A stretch of DNA of 64,000 nt from Pseudomonadota bacterium (GTDB lineage Bacteria > Pseudomonadota > Gammaproteobacteria > Burkholderiales > Chitinibacteraceae). A program made the position numbers and the translations under genes. The stretch lies in the NCBI GenBank assembly GCA_018261735.1, contig JAGTRM010000004.1:1-64000 (forward strand), written 5' to 3'. Shown one piece after another: positions 61,447 through 64,000 of the stretch (the stretch's first letter is position 1; each line of letters starts with the position of its first letter). The notes beneath the pieces are model-generated. The model worked only from the letters and a program-made list of their open reading frames with translations. It was not told where the DNA came from and did not search any database.

Positions 61447-62904
61447 ATGCTTTCCAAACTGAAATCGCTTCGTATCTGGCTGTTGCTGTGGGTATGTCTG
61501 GGCGTGCTGGGCGCGGTGTTGCTGGCGCGGGCAGCCTTGCTGGATTTGCGCACGGCTTTTGAGACGGATGCCCGCATCATTCATCGCCTGCTGAGTCAGC
61601 GTGGCGTGCAGCATGATGCCATTCTCGCCACGCTTGCACTTCTGCAACCCGAGCGCGATTCCCGCGAGCAACGGCTTTCCTCGCTCTATTCGCAGATTCT
61701 GGATGTCGCCCAGCGCGAGCCCGGATCGCATTGGCCGGATGCGGCGCTGGAAAAAGCCGAATCCACTTCGCACCAGCTTGGGCGGCCAGTCGTGGCTGAC
61801 GTGGACTGGCTACGTGGGCGCTATCGCATGGTGCTCGCGGCCACGCCCGCAAGCCATGCACTCACCATCGATCTGCGCAGCTCGGTCCCCTGGAATGACT
61901 GGCCCGTGTCTGCGGCAACCAGCCCCATGCGCGTGGCGCTGGTGCTGGATGGGCAACAGTTCGTGCTGCAGCCGGGGCAGAGTCGGTCAGGCGGGTGGCG
62001 TTTTGATTTCCGCAAACATCTGGCTGCCGAGAGCCAGCCGTTTGAAGTCGTCGCAGAACGCCAGGTGGGCTGGAGCGAACTGCCGTGGGTTTCCATTTTC
62101 CTGTGGCTGAGCCTGCTGGCCGTGGCGCTGGCGGGTTTGCGCAGTGTATTGAAGCAGCGTGATGAACGTCGCCGGGCGCAAGAGCTTCTGCGCCTGGGGC
62201 AGGTAGCCCGCTTGAATACGCTGGGCGAATTGGCTGCGGGGCTTGCGCACGAATTGAATCAGCCCCTGACTGCCGTACTCGCCAGCACGCAGGCGGCGCG
62301 CCGATTGCTCGATGACGATGAGCCGGATCTGGCCACCGCACGGACGGCGATGCAGCAGGCGGCGGAACAGTCGCGGCGCGCCTCGGACGTGCTGGGCCGG
62401 CTGCGCCGCACCGTCGAGCGCCCCGATCTCTCCGGCAATCAGCAGCAGCTCGATCTTCGCGCCGTGATCCGCGGTGTGCTGTACCTGCTGGAGCCCGAAT
62501 GCCAGAAACGTCTGGTGATACCGGTGCAGGAAATTCCGGCCGATCTGCCGGCAATTTGCGCCGATCCGGTGGCGCTGGAGCAGATCCTTCACAACCTGTT
62601 GATGAACGCATTGCAGGCGCTGGAGCAGGTTCCGCCGCGCGAGCGCCGGCTCACGCTGCGCGTATGCCAAGAGCAAGCCCGCTGGATATTGAGGATTGAA
62701 GACAGCGGACCGGGTATCGCGCCAGATGTGCTTCCCCGCCTGTTCGAGCCATTTTTCACCACGCGCAATAATGGCTTGGGATTGGGGCTTGGCTTGAGCG
62801 AAACGCTGGCGATGAGCATGGGCGCGAGGATCGTTGCGGAGAATATCTCGCCGCGCGGCGCCCGCTTCAGCCTGATTCTGCCCGATGAAAAGGCCCCCTC
62901 ATGA
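61447..62904 (+). CDS. Membrane sensor histidine kinase
   Basis: 485 residues. Two membrane helices (about 10-32 and 213-235) enclose a ~180-residue periplasmic sensor region. No HAMP or PAS domain is evident between the second helix and the dimerisation domain with His268 (GLAHELNQP). The HATPase domain shows EQILHNLLMNALQALE, DSGPGI and GLGLGLSETLA. The ATG at 61447 is chosen for the membrane start. Its gene overlaps that of the response regulator (ATGA), so the two form a pair. The signal is unknown. Confidence 0.9.
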   Translation: MLSKLKSLRIWLLLWVCLGVLGAVLLARAALLDLRTAFETDARIIHRLLSQRGVQHDAILATLALLQPERDSREQRLSSLYSQILDVAQREPGSHWPDAALEKAESTSHQLGRPVVADVDWLRGRYRMVLAATPASHALTIDLRSSVPWNDWPVSAATSPMRVALVLDGQQFVLQPGQSRSGGWRFDFRKHLAAESQPFEVVAERQVGWSELPWVSIFLWLSLLAVALAGLRSVLKQRDERRRAQELLRLGQVARLNTLGELAAGLAHELNQPLTAVLASTQAARRLLDDDEPDLATARTAMQQAAEQSRRASDVLGRLRRTVERPDLSGNQQQLDLRAVIRGVLYLLEPECQKRLVIPVQEIPADLPAICADPVALEQILHNLLMNALQALEQVPPRERRLTLRVCQEQARWILRIEDSGPGIAPDVLPRLFEPFFTTRNNGLGLGLGLSETLAMSMGARIVAENISPRGARFSLILPDEKAPS

Positions 62905-63527
62905 CCCGACTGCTTTCCCCGCTGATACACCTGATCGACGACGACGAAGCGGTGCGCACAAGCCTTGCGCTACTGATCGGCACGGTCGGCCTGCGCGTGG
63001 AGTGTTGGGCCGATCCGCAGAATTTCATCGCGCAGTTCGATCGCCAGAGTATCGGCGCCATCGTGCTCGATGTGCGCATGCCCGGCATCAGCGGATTGAC
63101 GGTGCTCGAAACGCTGATGGCGCAACAGGTGGATCAGCCCGTGATCCTGCTGACCGGCCACGGCACGGTCGATATGTGTCGGCGCGCCTTCAAGGCCGGT
63201 GCGGCGGAATTTCTGGAAAAACCGGTGAATGATGAGCTGCTGCTGGAAACCTTGCAGCAGGCCGTGCGCCAGCATGTGCGCCTGCGCGAACGCAGCGAGG
63301 CCAGCCGCGAAGCGCGCGAACGCTATCTGCAGTTGTCCGAACGCGAGCGCGAAGTGCTCGGCCTGATCGTTGCCGGACTGACCAACAAGGAAATCGGCCG
63401 CGCGCTCGGCCTGTCGCCGCGCACGGTCGAAACCCACCGTGCGCACCTCTTTGCCAAGCTGGAAGTCGAATCGCTGGCACAGTTGATTCGGCAGTTTGCC
63501 GAGTTGACCGAATCGCCTGCCGGTTGA
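62901..63527 (+). CDS. FixJ-family response regulator
   Basis: 208 residues. The receiver domain has the acidic pair DDD (13-15), phospho-acceptor Asp57 (VLDVRMPG) and Lys in LEKPVNDE. The LuxR-type helix-turn-helix is LSEREREVLGLIVAGLTNKEIGRALGLSPRTVETHR. It is coupled to the upstream kinase gene. A likely target is the secreted-protein gene 157 bases downstream, whose leader has a long spacer suited to an activator. Confidence 0.92.
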   Translation: MTRLLSPLIHLIDDDEAVRTSLALLIGTVGLRVECWADPQNFIAQFDRQSIGAIVLDVRMPGISGLTVLETLMAQQVDQPVILLTGHGTVDMCRRAFKAGAAEFLEKPVNDELLLETLQQAVRQHVRLRERSEASREARERYLQLSEREREVLGLIVAGLTNKEIGRALGLSPRTVETHRAHLFAKLEVESLAQLIRQFAELTESPAG

Positions 63528-63684
63528 TATCTATTGCGACGTCGGTCGCGCCCCAGTCACTCAGTAGTTATACGGATGTCACCACGTAGCCGCACGAATG
63601 GTGGCACCCGCTCGGCCGGCTTAAAGTTTCCTCACGGTTTGCACAGTGCTGAACCAGCCAATTCAACCCCTGAGGAGAACACAT

Positions 63685-64000
63685 ATGTCCACGCTTGCTT
63701 TCAAACTTTCCGCCCTCGCGCTGCTTGCCACCGCCGCTGCGGCACAGGCTCAAGTTCGCACCGAAAAGAATATGTCGCTGGAGCTCGCCAACCAGATCGC
63801 TTCGGCCGGCGTTGCCGCCTGCATGGCCAATGGTTACGCCGTGGCAGTCACGGTGGTCGATCGCGCCGGTGGCGTGCGGGCGGTACAGCGTGCCGACAAC
63901 GCCGGCCCGCACACGCTCGCGGCCAGCCAGCAAAAGGCCTATACCGCCGCTTCTGCCAAGAACAATACGCAGGCCATGATGGAAGGCGCCCAGAAAACGC
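63685..64000 (+). CDS. Secreted GlcG/HbpS-family heme-binding-type protein, 3'-truncated
   Basis: The first 105 residues only; the gene runs off the window. The ATG at 63685 follows GAGGAGAACACAT. A signal peptide (STLAFKLSALALLATAAAAQA) precedes MSLELANQIASAGVAACMANG, VTVVDRAGGVRAVQRADNAGPHTLAASQQKAYTAAS, the hallmark of the GlcG/HbpS family. In Streptomyces HbpS binds heme and acts with a two-component system (SenS-SenR). Here the gene lies just behind a two-component pair, so a similar sensory link is possible. Confidence 0.85.
   Translation, partial: MSTLAFKLSALALLATAAAAQAQVRTEKNMSLELANQIASAGVAACMANGYAVAVTVVDRAGGVRAVQRADNAGPHTLAASQQKAYTAASAKNNTQAMMEGAQKT

Overview
This window reads as chromosomal DNA of a fairly GC-rich betaproteobacterium. 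The cmk/rpsA/ihfB block, the TamAB pair, a PagL-type deacylase, many Tat substrates and the style of the regulators all fit. A Neisseriales-like member (Chromobacteriaceae or Chitinibacteraceae type) is my guess, but no rRNA or other decisive marker is present. Nothing looks like phage, plasmid or CRISPR.

Layout. (1) 1-10.8 kb is core genome: two tandem paralogous MFS transporters (the first cut by the window edge), aroF-tyrA-cmk, a zinc module (zur, convergent with znuA-znuB-znuC and a coupled 38-residue membrane microprotein), a pagL-like gene, then rpsA and ihfB. aroA, often found between tyrA and cmk, is absent here, and the zinc genes separate cmk from rpsA. (2) 10.8-20.8 kb is one long minus-strand operon that homology alone would label urea amidolyase. 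Its leader contains a clear guanidine-I (ykkC) riboswitch, so I read it as guanidine uptake and breakdown: an ABC importer, two carboxyguanidine deiminase subunits, a biotin-dependent guanidine carboxylase and allophanate hydrolase. (3) 21.0-23.7 kb is clpB with a sigma-32-type promoter and a strong terminator. (4) 23.7-24.4 kb is gene-free and carries one copy of a dispersed repeat.

(5) 24.4-45.6 kb is an accessory oxidoreductase region. First comes an HxlR-type regulator facing a hydrolase/SDR/SDR/thioesterase operon in which one SDR is frameshifted. Next is a 12-gene minus-strand array: an MFS pump, three aldo/keto reductases (one with a Tat signal), a cupin, a Tat-exported flavodoxin, a cyclophilin-like secreted protein, a DUF4405 cytochrome-b-like membrane protein, a metallo-beta-lactamase-fold hydrolase, a Bcr/CflA pump, a DUF3750 protein and a SUMF1-domain protein. 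A LysR gene diverges from its head. Then follow an NTF2-like protein, an NAD(P)-binding protein, an iron alcohol dehydrogenase, a large secreted hydrolase and a second, paralogous LysR gene. (6) 45.6-48.3 kb holds a long inverted repeat, a second copy of the dispersed repeat, and a two-gene unit of a soluble PAS histidine kinase with a DctP-like binding protein that has no signal peptide. (7) 48.5-55.7 kb is a molybdate region: modE-modA-modB-modC-modD, a divergent di-Mop molbindin, a second ModA/ModB pair without its own ATPase, a hypothetical protein, and several ModE-like operators. (8) 55.8-64 kb has tamA-tamB, a FixJ-type two-component pair and the start of a secreted GlcG/HbpS-family protein, cut by the window end.

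The most informative findings are the guanidine riboswitch that changes the reading of the urea carboxylase operon, the redox array with exported flavodoxin and aldo/keto reductase, the kinase coupled to a leaderless solute-binding protein, the ModE-box set including one box between convergent genes, and the zinc-operon microprotein. Coordinates and start sites were worked out by hand from the sequence; no database search was run.
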